From Dryocosmus kuriphilus (taxonomy: Eukaryota > Arthropoda > Insecta > Hymenoptera > Cynipidae): a stretch of 64,000 bases of DNA. Shown here piece by piece: positions 35,700 through 47,198 of this stretch. Within the stretch, counting starts at the first letter, position 1. Every line of letters begins with the position of its first letter. The translations under genes and the position numbers were made by a program. The DNA lies in contig CM076194.1 in the NCBI GenBank assembly GCA_038277395.1, positions 179,528,636 through 179,592,635 of the forward strand, given 5' to 3'. The notes beneath the pieces are model-generated. The model was not told the origin of the DNA, ran no database searches, and saw nothing but the letters and a program-made list of their open reading frames with translations.

Positions 35700-36861
35700 C
35701 TCTCCTCAGAGTGTCCTGGTTTTTTACAAAATTTGCATGTTTGTAGAGTTTCCTTGGAAGTTGAAGTTTGTGTTGGCTGTGTTCTGGTTGGGCGTTGGTC
35801 GCCGGCTTCTCTTTGAATGGTTTGAAAAGACGATTTTCGTTGCAGTTCCCTCCTTGTATTAAATTGATGAGTTGGCTCGCTCGTTCCCTTTCCTTATTCA
35901 AATAATCTTTTTCTTCTTGTAGGGCTGTCTGATAGGCATCATTTAATCTGGTGAGTTCAGAGTTGGCTACCATATATTTCAATTCCACTCGGAGACATCC
36001 AATGAATTTTTTAATCCTTTCCCGTTCTTCTTTTCGACGTTCAAAGTCCCTAAACTCGGCCGGGCTGTAATCTATGGCACGTTGAATTTTCCTGTCTACC
36101 TCTTGGTATCTTTTAATAAACACCTCCACTTTTTCATTTGTCATTTGGCACATTTGATCTCTTTCTCTGATTAATTGAGAAAGAGACTTTCCCTGAGAAC
36201 CGAATTCTAAGGTTAATGCTTCACCCAGGTTTTTTATTGTTATCGGGGGAGGTATTCTCATTGCCACTCGTTGGGCATCACCCTTTAATTTCCTTGATTT
36301 AATCCCTTTTAGTGTCTCATCCAAAAATGCTTTTCGCATGAGTTCGTTATCTGCTGTGGTGATGGAAATGTCCTCGATCAGTGTTCTGATGTCATCTTTG
36401 AATGCTTCGACTTCTTGCGAACCATCGAACTCGCAAATATTTCTGAGAAGCTCGTTTATGTACTTCCTGTCATCTAAGGATAGTCTGTATGGTGTCTCTA
36501 ACAGGGGGGCTGAGGGGTTTGGTATTGATGTTGCTTGAGCTGGCATCTGATTAAGGTTGATTCTGGCTAGGCGTTCTCGAGCGTCCTTCAAGGCATTCTT
36601 CATTTCGAAGAATTGAGATTTAATTTCTTCTTGGGTGGCCTCCGCGATGTTATCGTTAGATAAGAATTTTTTCATATTGCTAAACATTTCGTTTTTTGAG
36701 ACAACGACCTTTGTTTGATGCACGTGGGGGAAATAACTGTTTGAAATCCCTGTGTCGTAAAAATTGATGCTGGCTTCTGAACTCCCGTATTCTGAACCCG
36801 AATCACTTGAATTTGTTGTTCCACTTTTTATTTTCTTTGTACTTCGATATTCGCTATACAT
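35610..36861 (-). pseudogene. gag: Errantivirus-like gag
   Basis: The ATG at 36861 (MYSEYRSTKK) opens a frame of about 420 residues with a capsid-like central part (FDGSQEVEAFKDDIRTLIED, KSLSQLIRERDQMCQ, VFIKRYQEVDRKIQ) and a charged helical tail. The nucleocapsid zinc knuckle (CKFCKKPGHSEERC, C-x2-C-x4-H-x4-C, about 35700-35740) is in a different frame, so a frameshift near 35770 removed it. Pol begins in yet another frame, as expected for a gag-pol overlap. Gag forms the particle core and binds genomic RNA. Confidence 0.85.
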
Positions 36862-37532
36862 AAATACTAACACTCCTATTATTTATTCCGTATTTGCTTC
36901 TGGCAACTTGTCACTTTATATTCACTTTTTTTTTTTTTGCAATAAAAGTATGCCCTAACACATATCCGTGTATTTTTCTTTTATTCCAATTTTCCTATTC
37001 ACTCTTTCATATATTTGCAATTCGTATAAGGGTATCCACTAACATATATTTGTGTGGTTATTCTTTTTATTTCAATGTACATATGCTTCTCGTATAAGAT
37101 TCAACTCTTCATTAAGTATGTGGAGTGTGGATTGTGCAAGAGATGTGTGTTGTTTTAAATAAAATTTGCACTTACCCCAATGATGAGTAGTAGTATTGTT
37201 GCTCTCATTACTTATATTCCTCTGCTCCAGCCCTTTTCCCAGGAGACGATGGTCGTCTGCTCTCCTGCTCCTTCTAAGAAGATCCGCGGGTCTTGGGACA
37301 AATTCTGCTGGGCTCCTTCTAGTGGCGGGGGTCGGACGCCGTGAAGTATGCACTCTTGGTTTTCTGCGCCTTTTCGATGAGAAGATTCGCGGGTCTTAAG
37401 GTCCTCTCGATGATTCTTTTCAGGGTCCGATGTTCTTGAAGATATGAGGATCCCTGGTCTACGGATCTTCCTCCAGTTGATTGATTGAAAATTGCGGGTC
37501 TTGCTTTTTCACCTTTTCAACTGACTATGTCC
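36862..37532. other. Leader of the errantivirus-like element
   Basis: About 670 bp between the primer-binding site and gag, with no long coding frame. It probably holds packaging and splice signals. Confidence 0.6.
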
Positions 37533-37546
37533 TGTCACGGTCGCCA
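37533..37546 (-). promoter_or_regulatory. Primer-binding site, tRNA-Arg-like
   Basis: On the element strand TGGCGACCGTGACA lies 4 bases after the 5' LTR. It matches the site used by 412/mdg1-type elements, which are primed by tRNA-Arg. That assignment is from memory. Confidence 0.7.
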
Positions 37547-37550
37547 ATTA

Positions 37551-37765
37551 TGTGATCTCGTTCTTTTTATGATCACCTTTTTAAAAAAGGGTGTAAGGCT
37601 TTCCCAGGAAGGATGGAAAGGCTTGGAGTTTTTAGAGACTTTATTTGAATTCAACAGAGTTTAGTGCTCAAGAGTCGAGCATAAAATGCGTGCCGAGCCA
37701 GGAGGCCAGTCAGCTTTTATAAGTTCGGTCGACGTCATAAGGTGTGCCATAGAAGGTTCCATCTC

Positions 37766-37768
<3 letters not shown>
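37551..37768 (-). repeat. 5' LTR of the errantivirus-like element
   Basis: 218 bp. On the element strand it runs from TGGGAGATGG to CGAGATCACA. The flank is an (AT)n tract, as at the other end. Confidence 0.92.
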
Positions 37769-37794
<26 letters not shown>

Positions 37795-37805
<11 letters not shown>

Positions 37806-39365
37806 TAACCTGTCTGTCATATTACATACCATGAATCAATAAATGTGCTCAATCTGTTGAAATATACAACTTGTATACACATTAAATTGCCCAAATCAAC
37901 AAAAATCCAAGTTTCAAAATTTCCAAAGCAACCAATTATAAAAACCTTGAATTAATGTGGTCGAGAGAAGACCCATAAATTATCAATAACCTTAAAAAAA
38001 GAGGGTATTATTGATTTGTAAATTTTCGATGAATTCTTGATTTGGATGACACTGATATTCACTTTTAACTTAAAATTTATTCAATAAATTTATAGTATGT
38101 TGGTGTGTAAGTGTGGGTGTGAGTACGTGATAAATTGGACGATACGTTACCGATGTTGCCTCTGGATGAAAATAGCAGAGTTAATTAGTAACTCAATAAA
38201 TTTACTACTCAAAATTGTGTTTATCTATATAAAAAACCTTTCTGTTTTCTTTTAGTACGAGTATACGTCACTCCCGAAAAGTAGAAAAGGAAAGCATAAC
38301 AAACGAAACTAAATCGCGTGTAACGGGCCAGAACAATAAATCCTCGGAGCTACCGCTTGTACTGTCGGAGAGAATCTGCTAGGATGCTTGGTCCCTTGGA
38401 TGAGTTGTTATGACACACGCGAAACATTAGGTGGGGCGGAACTACTTTTTCCTAGACCACTTGTTTGTCACACCTACAGGCGGCTAATCGGTCAAAAACT
38501 GCTGAATTGCATTTCTCACGCCTTGATGGCCTTACTCCGCAGGTCAGAGGATGTTATTGGAATCTGCTGACTTGCGAGATATAGTTCCCTTGTTTCTGAT
38601 CTTTTTATGATTTTATGCTTAATTATTCTCCGTTGACTTTTCGTATTTATTTCATCTGCCATTTTTCTTATCCAGAGGTATCAAAGGCTTATAATTTTCT
38701 CCTCCCTTATTTGTCCCTGTTAGAGTCGTTTGATTACATTTGTTTTGTTAATTTGGTTGGTTACATGACATTTAATTATTCCCTTCACACGCACACTTCA
38801 TTTATACATTTACTATGATAAAAAAATTAATAATTATTATATCTTTTTTATTCTCTTGTGCATCACATTAAATTAACAAGTGACTATAGTATACTCCAAA
38901 CCATTAAACTGTGCGAATAAGTGACCCCGAGTTGTTACATCAGCGTAGTCGATAGCATGCGTAGTTTATACATAATTTAGCGATTAGGGTACGGTTCTCG
39001 GTGCAAAAACAAATCTATCCTTTTCTTCAACTGTATTGTTTCTTACAAAACCACGCTTAGTGATAGTAAGGAATATATATTTAAGAGCTGGGCATGCAAT
39101 ATATCACATTGTGCACATCACAATACATAGATGATTTATTGCTGTAAATCGAAAACCTGCGGTTTAGTAAACTCATTTTTGTACTATTTTTTAACACTTC
39201 GTGACCTATTTGTAATTGTATATTACTGTTATATTATTATTTTATTTATATATATGTAATTTGTTCTCCATGAATATGTTTTGGATGAGTCTTCAATGAG
39301 CCGTAGGGGTGGTTGGAAACATAATTTTTGTTTGGGAGTAGTATAGCTACACAAATTCTAAGCCA
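37795..39365. other. Spacer right of the LTR element, no gene seen
   Basis: AT-rich sequence. Short frames near 38388-38820 show no known domain. A TTTATATATATG stretch lies near 39242. Confidence 0.4.
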
Positions 39366-39369
39366 CTTA

Positions 39370-40320
39370 GGGTGGGGAATCTGGGAATATAAGGCGGTGC
39401 AGCAGGGTACGAAAATTACTGCAAGCTTCACAACTTACCTGAGCAGCAGCAGCAGCAGAGTAACCTGAGAGCGGAGGCAACAGCAGCAGTGCAACCTGAG
39501 AGGAGAGACAACAGCAGCAGCAGAGCAACCTGAGAGCAGAGACAACAGCAGCAGAGCAACCTAAGAGCAGATACAAACACCACTAGAGTCTGCAAGTAGG
39601 ACTCCCTTTGCGCACTCCCACCTATGGTCCTCCTCTAGGGGGGGGGGGGGGGGGAGCCAATCCCCGGGGTGTGTGTACACCTGGAGTACTATATAAGGTC
39701 CTCAGACTGATCATTTCATCGCATTACCCGATGCCAAGCCTCATCGAGCGATCCAGAAGAAGATACGTCAGGTCGGGAGAGAATCCAATGTAAGTGCTCA
39801 TTCTATGCTTGCGTGGGCTTTTGCTTGTAGTATTAGCGCATGGCTTTTTTTACTTATAGTGCATGGTAGTATTAGTGTTTTGCATGTAGTATTAGTGCAT
39901 GTAGTTTTTGCTTTTAGTGCATGGTATTTTTGCTTCAAGTGCATGGTAACTTATGATTTTAATGCTATTTGGAGAAATAAGATGCAACCACCAATACTAT
40001 AAGAAATGTATAATTCGATTTTTCATTAACTAAAAGTTTTTTATTTTAAGCTTACTCGGCTGTCGCTAGACGTCTCAAAATTTGTATAAATCCACACATT
40101 ATGCTGGAGTGAGGGAGAAAACGAAGAGTGGGGATTCTGGGAATATATAGCGATGCAGCAGGCTGCGAAAATCATTCAAAGCTACACAACTTACCTGAGC
40201 AGAAGCAGCAGAGCAACCTGAGAGCAGAGACAACAGCAGCAGAATAACCTGAGAGCATAGACAACAGCAGTAGCAGAGCAACCTGATAGCAGAGACAGCA
40301 GCAGCAGGGACAACTCCAGC
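39370..40320. repeat. Duplicated CAG-rich repeat block
   Basis: Two copies (about 39370-39590 and 40130-40320) share GGGAATATA, GCAGCAGG, ACACAACTTACCTGAGCAG, and then variable numbers of a unit of about 30 bp containing AACCTGAGAGCAGAGACAAC plus AGC trinucleotides. A 17-base G run (39638-39654) lies between the copies. Leu/Cys-rich antisense frames across the AGC tracts look like artefacts. The second copy ends shortly before Polinton B polymerase sequence begins, so the block may belong to the Polinton terminus. Confidence 0.6.
39690..39795 (+). promoter_or_regulatory. Possible TATA promoter, short first exon and splice donor
   Basis: TATATAA at 39690-39696 is followed about 27 bases later by a TCATCG initiator-like site, an ATG at 39731 (MPSLIERSRRRYV) and a consensus splice donor (AAT-GTAAGTGCTC) near 39789. 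A possible acceptor, TTTTTTATTTTAAG, ends near 40050. Whether this drives the Polinton B polymerase or is chance is unknown. Confidence 0.35.
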
Positions 40321-40617
40321 AAATCAGTGTCATTTTAATCTAGTTACACTAAACAATGTATTAAGAAAGTTATATTGGACCTCTGAAAAGCAAAGGTGTA
40401 GAGTGCAGATATCTGATGGTGATAATAATAATAATAATGATATAAATGACCGAGTTCGCTGGGCTGATTGTGAGAGAACGTTTAAATGTAGACATCAAAC
40501 AGGTGTTATCCTGAACTTTGTACATATAGATATAATTGCGTTGCTCAGTGATGCTTCAATTTTACTTGAACAACGTATCCGAGACATATTGAATAAGTAT
40601 GGATCAATAAAGTTATA

Positions 40618-41950
40618 CGAGGTGTGTCAGAAAACTATCCGACCTGCGTTCATATCTTCGCGCCAGAGCTCTCCAGCGGCCTCAGCGGGGTATGAGCGTA
40701 ACCAGTAGTCCCTCGCGAACTCCTTGAATACCGTAGTTACCGGCCGGACGCCTTGGGCCGCGTGCAGCGCGTGTTTATGTCCAACGTGCTTTTTCCGTTC
40801 ATCGCAATTATGTACTGTTGAAAATGACAGAAAGAAGAGATCAACGAATTTGCATCAAGTTTTGTTTCGATCTCGGCAAGAATTGTACGGAGACTATGGA
40901 AATGATACAGAAGGCCTTTGGGGAGAAAATTATGGGCATAACGCAGATAAAGGAGTGGTACAGGCGATTCAAAAATGGCCGCACATCTGTTGACAGTAAC
41001 CCTCGTTCTGGCCGACCTCTGCTGACAACAACACCGGAAAAAATTGAGCGTTTGCGACTTGCGATTGAAGGTGATCGTCGATTAACTGCTCCTAAAGTAG
41101 AAAATGATCTTGGAATAGCGAAAAGTACTGTTTGGGAAATTTTAAACAAGATTTTGGGAATGACTCGCGTGTGTGCGAAATTCATTCCGAAATTGATCAC
41201 GGCCGAGCAGAAAGACTTTCGCTCTGAAATCGCTCAGGACAACTTGGAAATGATCAGTGATGATGAAAATGTCCTTAAGAAGGTTATTACTGGTGATGAA
41301 TCATGGGTTTATGGTTACGATCCTCAAACTAAACGACAATCTTCACAGTGGAAGCGTCCAGGCGAGCCACGGCCGAAAAAAGCACGTCAAAGTCGGAGCC
41401 ATGTTAAGTCAATGCTGATTATTTTTTCGATTGTGAGGGTATTGTGCACTATGAATTTGCTCCAAGAGGTCAGACGATCAACAAAGAATATTATGTTGAA
41501 GTTCTGAAAAGATTGCGTGATGCCGTGAGAAGAAAACGACGGCGTTTCTGGTCAAGCGGTGACTGGCTTCTTTACCACGATAACGCGCCAGCGCATTCAT
41601 CGAACTTTGTGCAGCAATTTTTGTCGAAACACAAGATTTTACAGCCTCGCCAGCCTCCGTACAGTCCCGACATAGCTCCCTGCAACTTTTGATTGTTCCC
41701 AAAATTGAAAATGGCGCTCAAAGGAAAGCAGTTCGACGACATTGAGACGATTCAGAGTAATGCGACGCGCGAACTGAAGACCATTCCAAAATCTGCGTTC
41801 GAGGGCTGCTTTAAGATGTGGAAACACCGCTGGGAGCGCGTATTTCAATCAAATGTGAACTACTTCGAAGGATGCCACGGCCCGGATGACGAAAAATAGT
41901 AGCAACGCGGAGATGTCAACGCAGGTCGGATAGTTTTCGAATAAACCTAA
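40618..41950 (+). mobile_element. Mariner element B, inserted in Polinton PolB
   Basis: 1333 bp flanked by TA duplications (40616-40617 and 41951-41952). TIRs share AAAACTATCCGACCTGCGTT: left end CGAGGTGTGTCAG, right end (inverted) TTAGGTTTATTCG. Nearly the full mariner length is kept. It splits the N-terminal coding region of Polinton B polymerase, so it arrived after that element. Confidence 0.92.
40824..41899 (+). pseudogene. Mariner B transposase (DD34D type), broken
   Basis: ATG at 40824 (MTERRDQRICIKF). The paired HTH region includes YRRFKNGRTSVDSNPRSGRP and LGIAKSTVWEIL. The catalytic core has VITGDESWVYGYD (first Asp) and YHDNAPAHSS (second Asp). The third position, 34 residues on, reads Asn (PPYSPDIAPCN) and is followed by a TGA at 41690. 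A frameshift near 41430 separates the N-terminal two thirds from the rest. The C-terminus runs to 41899 (YFEGCHGPDDEK). It is inactive because of the frameshift, the stop and the lost third catalytic Asp. Confidence 0.92.
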
Positions 41951-44900
41951 TATGCTGTGCCGAGTGCGAAATTTAGGAAAGTAGTGAATGAAGAAGAGCA
42001 AATTAAGCTTGTAATATTCATTGCGAAAACAAATGAAATTTTCCCTACCACTGTATTAGACGATTGGTTCGATGTAAATGTAAAACAACCAATCCTGCGA
42101 AAAATGGAAGAATTTCAAGGAACCGATTCCGATTGAACATTAGATACAATCATGAAATTGAAAATCAATTTAAAGAAATATAATCCTATCCGAGCGACTT
42201 CCTACATCGATTTACCTTTACAAATAAAGAGGAAAAAAGCATGTGTGAATGTACGGAGCAATGATAAGGACTGCTTTAAATGGGCAGTCTTGTCAGCTTT
42301 ACATCCTGTTAGAGAGCATTCCGAACGTCTTTCTAATTATAAGCGATACAAAAACGAATTAGACTTTAATGTTACAGGGTTTCCGGTAACCTTAAAAAGT
42401 ATTTCAAAGTTTGAAAACCAAAATGACATATCAGTCAATGTGTATGTTCTTATAAGGCGGAAATAGAATTTTACTATTTTTCCTATTCATATTACATCAC
42501 AAAAGCGAGATCGACATGTTAATCTTTTACATGTACAAGCTCTATATGCTGGCGAGAATCTCACCGATGATGTATATGACTTCGATGATGCAGACATTGA
42601 TTTTGTATATTTCCAATATGTGTGCATTAAAGACCTGCCTAGGTTAGTATCTGCTCAACTATCGAAAGACAGGTATCAAAACTATATTTCTGATCGACGT
42701 CTGCATTATTTTTTAAAGCAAGAAAACTTATCCGTTCATGAAAAAACTTGTAAAAAGATGAATCATTGTAGAATCATACTACCGAAACGCGAACGAAACT
42801 TTGTTGAATTTCAGAACTATAAAAATAAGGAAAGGGTACCGTTTGTAGTCCATGCTGATAGTGAGTGCTTGCTAATTCCTGCTGAAGAATCTGAAGGTGT
42901 GAGGAACAACAACACTGAAGTTTTTCAAAATCATAAGATAATCAGTATAGGATATTAGGTTAAATATAGCTATGACGATTCTCTTTCTGAGTATAACGCA
43001 TGTCCTGTAGATGAAATCGACCCCCCACCCTCCCCCAAGTGATTTGCTGAGGAGTTGCGAAATTTAGGCAAAAAAGTTGATAATATTTCTAAAAATCCTC
43101 TACCAATGAACGTCTTGACTCCTCAGCAGAAGGTGACCTTTAGAGACAGTGCAACTTGTCACATGTGTGAACTGGCAATAGCACCTGAAAATAAAAAAGT
43201 GCGAGATCATTGTCATCTGACTAGAAAATATCGCGGACCTGCTAATGAAGATTGTAACCTGAATTATCAAGATTATCGAATGATACCCGTTGTCTTCCAT
43301 AATTTAAGTCTCTATGATGCACATTTTATTACTCATGCAATTTCCACTCAATTTGAAGGCCATATTCAACTACTACCCTTAAATAAGGAAAAATATATCT
43401 TCTTTACAAAACATGTAAAGGATAGTGAGATTAAATTTCGATTTATTGATTCATTTAGGTTTATGGCTTCATTCGTAGAAAAATTAGCATCATACCTATA
43501 TGAATACAAAGTACTAAATTCTGCTTTTTCTGATTTCTCTGATACAAAAGTCCAATTGCTAAGGCGTTGGAATTTAATTTTTAAAATCTTGGCGATTGCA
43601 TTTTATTGTACATGAAAATAGACATATTGCTACTTGCGGATATCTTTGAAAACTTTAGAAATCTGTGTATAATAGCTTATGGTCTTGATCTAGCAGATTA
43701 TTATACAACTCCTGGTTTGACTTGGGATGCGATGTTGAAGTATACCAGAATAAAGCTAGAGCTTCTCACTGATATTGATAAACACATGTTTGTTGAGCTA
43801 AGCTAAGTGGTGTGAGTCAATGCTGTAATCGCTATGCCAAAGCAAGCAATTGATACATGGAAGTTTCAATGCAAGTGAGGAGACAAGTTATATAATATGC
43901 TTGAACGCAAACAATCTTTATGGTTGAGCTATGGTTCAAGCACTACCATTTGGTGTTTTTGAATGGATGCCTAATGTAGACAATAATTTCAATTTTAATA
44001 TTCCAGGTGATGCACCGGCAGGATATATTCTAGAAGTAGATTTAGATTACCCGGAAGAACTACATGATATTCATAGTGATTTTCCATTCTACCCGGAACA
44101 TTCGAAACCACCAGGGTCCAAACAGGAGAAAGTGTTAACTACCCTCCTACCTAAGTGTAAGTACATTATTATCCATTACCGTGCATTCAAACAAGCTCTC
44201 GAAAACGGGCTTAAGCTTCTCAAAATTTATCGCCTATTAAAGTTAAAGTTCAATCAATTTAAATGGTTAAAAACCTACATTGATTTAAACACAATGAGGA
44301 GGTCAAATGCTAAAAACGAATTTGAAAAAAACTTATTTAAACTAATGAACAATGCGGTGTACGGTAAAACCATGCAAAACTGGTGACAAAGTGGGAGTGA
44401 TAGGTATGGTGCAGAAGCTCTCATATCAAGACCTAATTTCCACAGCCGGGCAATCCTTGATGAAAACTTGGTGACTGTAGAACATAGGCTTTATGTGTTG
44501 AATCTTTCCAAAAGCTTAATCTATGATTTTTACTACAATTACATGATTAAGAAATATGGTAAAGAGTGTAAGCTGTTGTATTCTGATACTGATAGTCTTA
44601 TATATGAAGTACAATGTACTAACCTTTACGCTGATATGAAACAAGATATCCACAAATTTGACACTTCAGATTACCCTTTGAATAATGTGTACGGAATGCC
44701 ACAAGCCAACAAAAAGATTTTGGGTTTGATGGAAGATGTGTGTATGGGATGGGAAAGGCAATAACTGAGTTTGTTGGCTTGAGAAGTAAAATATACAGTG
44801 TTCGCGTTAATGGGCAAGATTTTATAAAGAAAGCCAAAAGTGTAAAAACAGGCTTTGTGAAGAAAAATATAAGTTTTGACGATTATACTGAATGTTTGCG

Positions 44901-45123
44901 AAATATTTCCATTCAGACTAGAACACAATATAATATTCGATCTCGACTTCACAAAGTAGAAACTGTTAAAGAGTTAAAGGTGGCCTTAAGCCCATTCGAT
45001 GACAAGCGATGTTTATTGCCAGGAAATACAGATACCCTGGCGTGCGGTTATTATAAGATCGAGAAGAAAGATGTTCTAGATGAGAATGATCTAGAATCGT
45101 TAGATCTTCTTGTTGAAGATTAG

Positions 45124-45284
45124 GTTTAAGAATCGCTATGTTCATCTTGTAAATATTGTAGATATAAGTCGATACATATTGTCGAGATTTATAATGCTTA
45201 TAAAATAAATAAATGAGAAAATAATATCCATTTAATATGTTTTTTATTTAATTAATAAAATCTTACACCTAATACATAAGTTAG
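45124..45284. other. Convergent 3' spacer of PolB B and integrase B
   Basis: It holds AATAAATAAATGA near 45207-45219 (polyadenylation signal for PolB) and AT-rich sequence leading into the 11-bp array. Confidence 0.5.
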
Positions 45285-45443
45285 TCTAAAATTAGTTTAA
45301 GGTTAGTTTAACATGACACTAACATTAATTTAACTTTAGTTTAACGTTATTTTAACGTTAGTTTAACGTTAGTTTAATATTACTTTAATGTTAGTTTAAC
45401 ATTACTTTAACGTTAGTTTAACATTAATTTAACATTATTTTAA
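45285..45443 (-). repeat. 11-bp minisatellite downstream of integrase B
   Basis: About 13 units with consensus TTAGTTTAACG (plus strand), period 11, abutting the integrase stop codon (45444-45446). In integrase sense the unit is CGTTAAACTAA, two substitutions from the Polinton A unit CGTTGAACCAA. Confidence 0.88.
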
Positions 45444-46274
45444 TTACATATCTGTATTATCTATCCAGCTGTTGTGTGAAATGTCAAAGCCAAGCCACTT
45501 GACATAGACTTTATCACCACGTCGCTTGACGACCTTCTCCACAAGGAAATTTAACTTTTAATAGTTCCTCTTGATAGAATACTCCAGAGACAGGTTGATC
45601 CTGATAGTCCTTTAGTTTATGCGTTACTGGCTTAGTTAAAGTGACTTTATCTACAGTAAATATTTCTGTTTTCCAGTTGGGAGCGTATCCTTTCTCGAAA
45701 ACGCTCTTCTTGAAGGTATTTTTCCATGGATACTGAATCGCTCCATCAATTCTTCCTCATCTTCAGGCTTAACATCTTTAGATTTCATACCAATAGCACG
45801 ATGTTTCTTATTGTTATACTTGAAAACAAGAGTGGGTAAAATAACGACCCATTTGACGACCCCACATTGTAAACTGAATTGCGGCTACATCAAATTTTTG
45901 AGTGTCCGATTAAATCGTTCAATAATTGAGGCTTTTAGCTTACTATTAGATGAGTATAGTTTGATGTTATATTGCTGCATCAGTGTCTTAAATTGTGAGT
46001 TGTAAAATTCTTTGCCTTGATCAGTCTGTAATTTTTTTGGAACTCGTCCTTGCACAAGTAAGGATTTCATGGCAGTAGTAACATCTTGTCCATTTTTACT
46101 TTTGATAGGAACAGCCCATACATATTTGGAAAATATATCTATAACTGTAAGCAAGTACTTGAAACCCTTATTCTCTCGAGAATATGGAATCATTTCAACC
46201 AAATCAGCTTGCCATGTTTCATCTATACCACGCATTATCACAGGATGAACTACTACCTGTTCTTCTTCTTCCAT
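45444..46274 (-). pseudogene. INT: Polinton B retroviral-type integrase with chromodomain
   Basis: Read right to left: RGIDETWQADLVEMIP (first Asp, about 46220), VDIFSKYVWAVP, KLQTDQGKEFYNSQF (second Asp) and KASIIERFNRTLKN (catalytic Glu, about 45910). All three DDE residues are present, unlike Polinton A. A stop at about 45885 and further frameshifts break the middle. The terminal chromodomain-like segment is readable (LVEKVVKRRGDKVYVKWLGF) down to the stop at 45444. It converges with PolB B across the minisatellite. Confidence 0.88.
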
Positions 46275-46683
46275 TTTCTAGCGCGTTTAGTCGAGCGTCT
46301 AGTTGAGCAATCAGTTAAGCGTTGTGTAGTGATAACTCTTGTTGCATATCAATCTGTAGATTCTACAACTTCGCATTTATTTATTCTTCAAGAATTCGCA
46401 TCATAATATTATTGTTGTCAATTTCGTTACGCATGGATGATGTAACCTGATGAAGAGTCTGTATCTCGCTTTGAACAATACGCTGTACAAGTCTTAAATT
46501 AACTGCATCATGTTCTTCAGCGTCTTGAACGTGACTTAGTCTTTTCTTTTCAATATCATAATTTTCGTTGGATGTGACTTTAAAACAAACACCAGGAAGT
46601 CCACGATTTGTAGTAGTAGCAGCAGCTCGATTCAGAGGATGTCCGAACACGTCGATGCTCATTTTAGTACTGACGTTATTCAT
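46275..46683 (-). pseudogene. Polinton B fibre-like coiled-coil protein
   Basis: Starts at 46683 (MNNVSTKMSIDVFGHPL) or at the ATG at 46662. It has a short head with a Gly-rich GLPGVCFKVTS, then EEHDAVNLRLVQRIVQSEIQ and DNNNIMMRILEE, a likely coiled-coil stalk. An in-frame stop follows the last motif (46381), and the reading continues toward the integrase with QLDARLNALENG. It matches the Polinton A protein at 13-419. The DAVNLR pattern resembles fibre or tail stalk repeats. A receptor-binding or structural role is inference. Confidence 0.6.
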
Positions 46684-47198
46684 AGCTGTACTCTATTAAT
46701 ATATGATTTCCGCCTCTCGCAATTCTTCAATGATTGACACTATTTCATTATTATGACTTGGATTTCCTGCTTCCTGAGATTCTGTGAGTAGACGAAGGCG
46801 GTCAACTAGCTCATTTGGATCATCCCAGTAGATATAGTCGGGTCTTGAATCTTATCGTGCTATAGTAAATTGAGGCAATAGACTCTTTTTCTTTTCCTCT
46901 GATGAACATCCACTTGTTGATAGTCGTTTATGTGGAAAAAGTTTTGCAATAACATTAGTATACTTGTGACTAGTGCTCGTGCGAATAGGTTGCAAATAAC
47001 TATTATTTTTCTTATGTGCATTTGGAGCAATAAGAATTTCTTTATAGTTATTTGATGTTAATTGAATTAAGATGTTAGAATTCAAACATAGTTGTTTCGA
47101 TCCTCTGGGCTTATGCAAGATTCTTTAGGTTTTTGTTTAAACAGAAGTTCAAACAAACCCGAGCTTTTTGGATATATTTTTTCACCCACCTTGATGTA

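Larger units (their letters stand above)
29603..37768 (-). mobile_element. Errantivirus-like LTR retroelement
   Basis: Near-identical LTRs (218-219 bp, TG...CA on the element's strand) bound an internal region that holds, in minus-strand order, leader, gag, pol (protease, reverse transcriptase, RNase H, integrase) and env. The flanks are AT dinucleotide repeats on both sides, fitting the TATA/YRYR target preference of errantiviruses. The primer site next to the right LTR resembles the 3' end of a tRNA-Arg. Frameshifts in gag, pol and env make the copy defective, but LTR similarity and long frames suggest recent insertion. Confidence 0.92.
40403..45123 (+). pseudogene. PolB: Polinton B protein-primed DNA polymerase B, decayed
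   Basis: The N-terminal block (RVRWADCERTFKCRHQTGV, EQRIRDILNKYGSIKLY) ends where a mariner inserted (40618-41950). The reading resumes at 41951 and continues with SYIDLPLQIKRKKACVN. Then come Exo I VVHADSECLLIP (about 42845-42880), endonuclease-VII-like CHMCEL...VRDHCHLTRKYRG (about 43160-43235), Exo II FHNLSLYDAHF (about 43295), Exo III MKIDILLLADIFE (about 43613), motif B KNEFEKNLFKLMNNAVYGKT (about 44315) and motif C LLYSDTDSLIYE (about 44575). In motif A (about 43890) the catalytic Asp reads Asn (LNANNLYG) and the next Trp is a stop. Several other stops and frameshifts exist. It converges with integrase B. The true start lies upstream of the first supported residue. Confidence 0.88.

Noticed and set aside
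33419..36538. Short plus-strand frames opposite gag-pol
   Set aside because: They are shadows of the minus-strand errantivirus-like genes.
39367..39576. Cys/Leu-rich antisense frame over the CAG repeat block
   Set aside because: It is a product of trinucleotide repeats. It is low complexity and has no domain.
39246..40310. CRISPR-like array in the AGC/CCTGAGAGC repeats
   Set aside because: Units are irregular with no unique spacers of constant length, and the window is eukaryotic.
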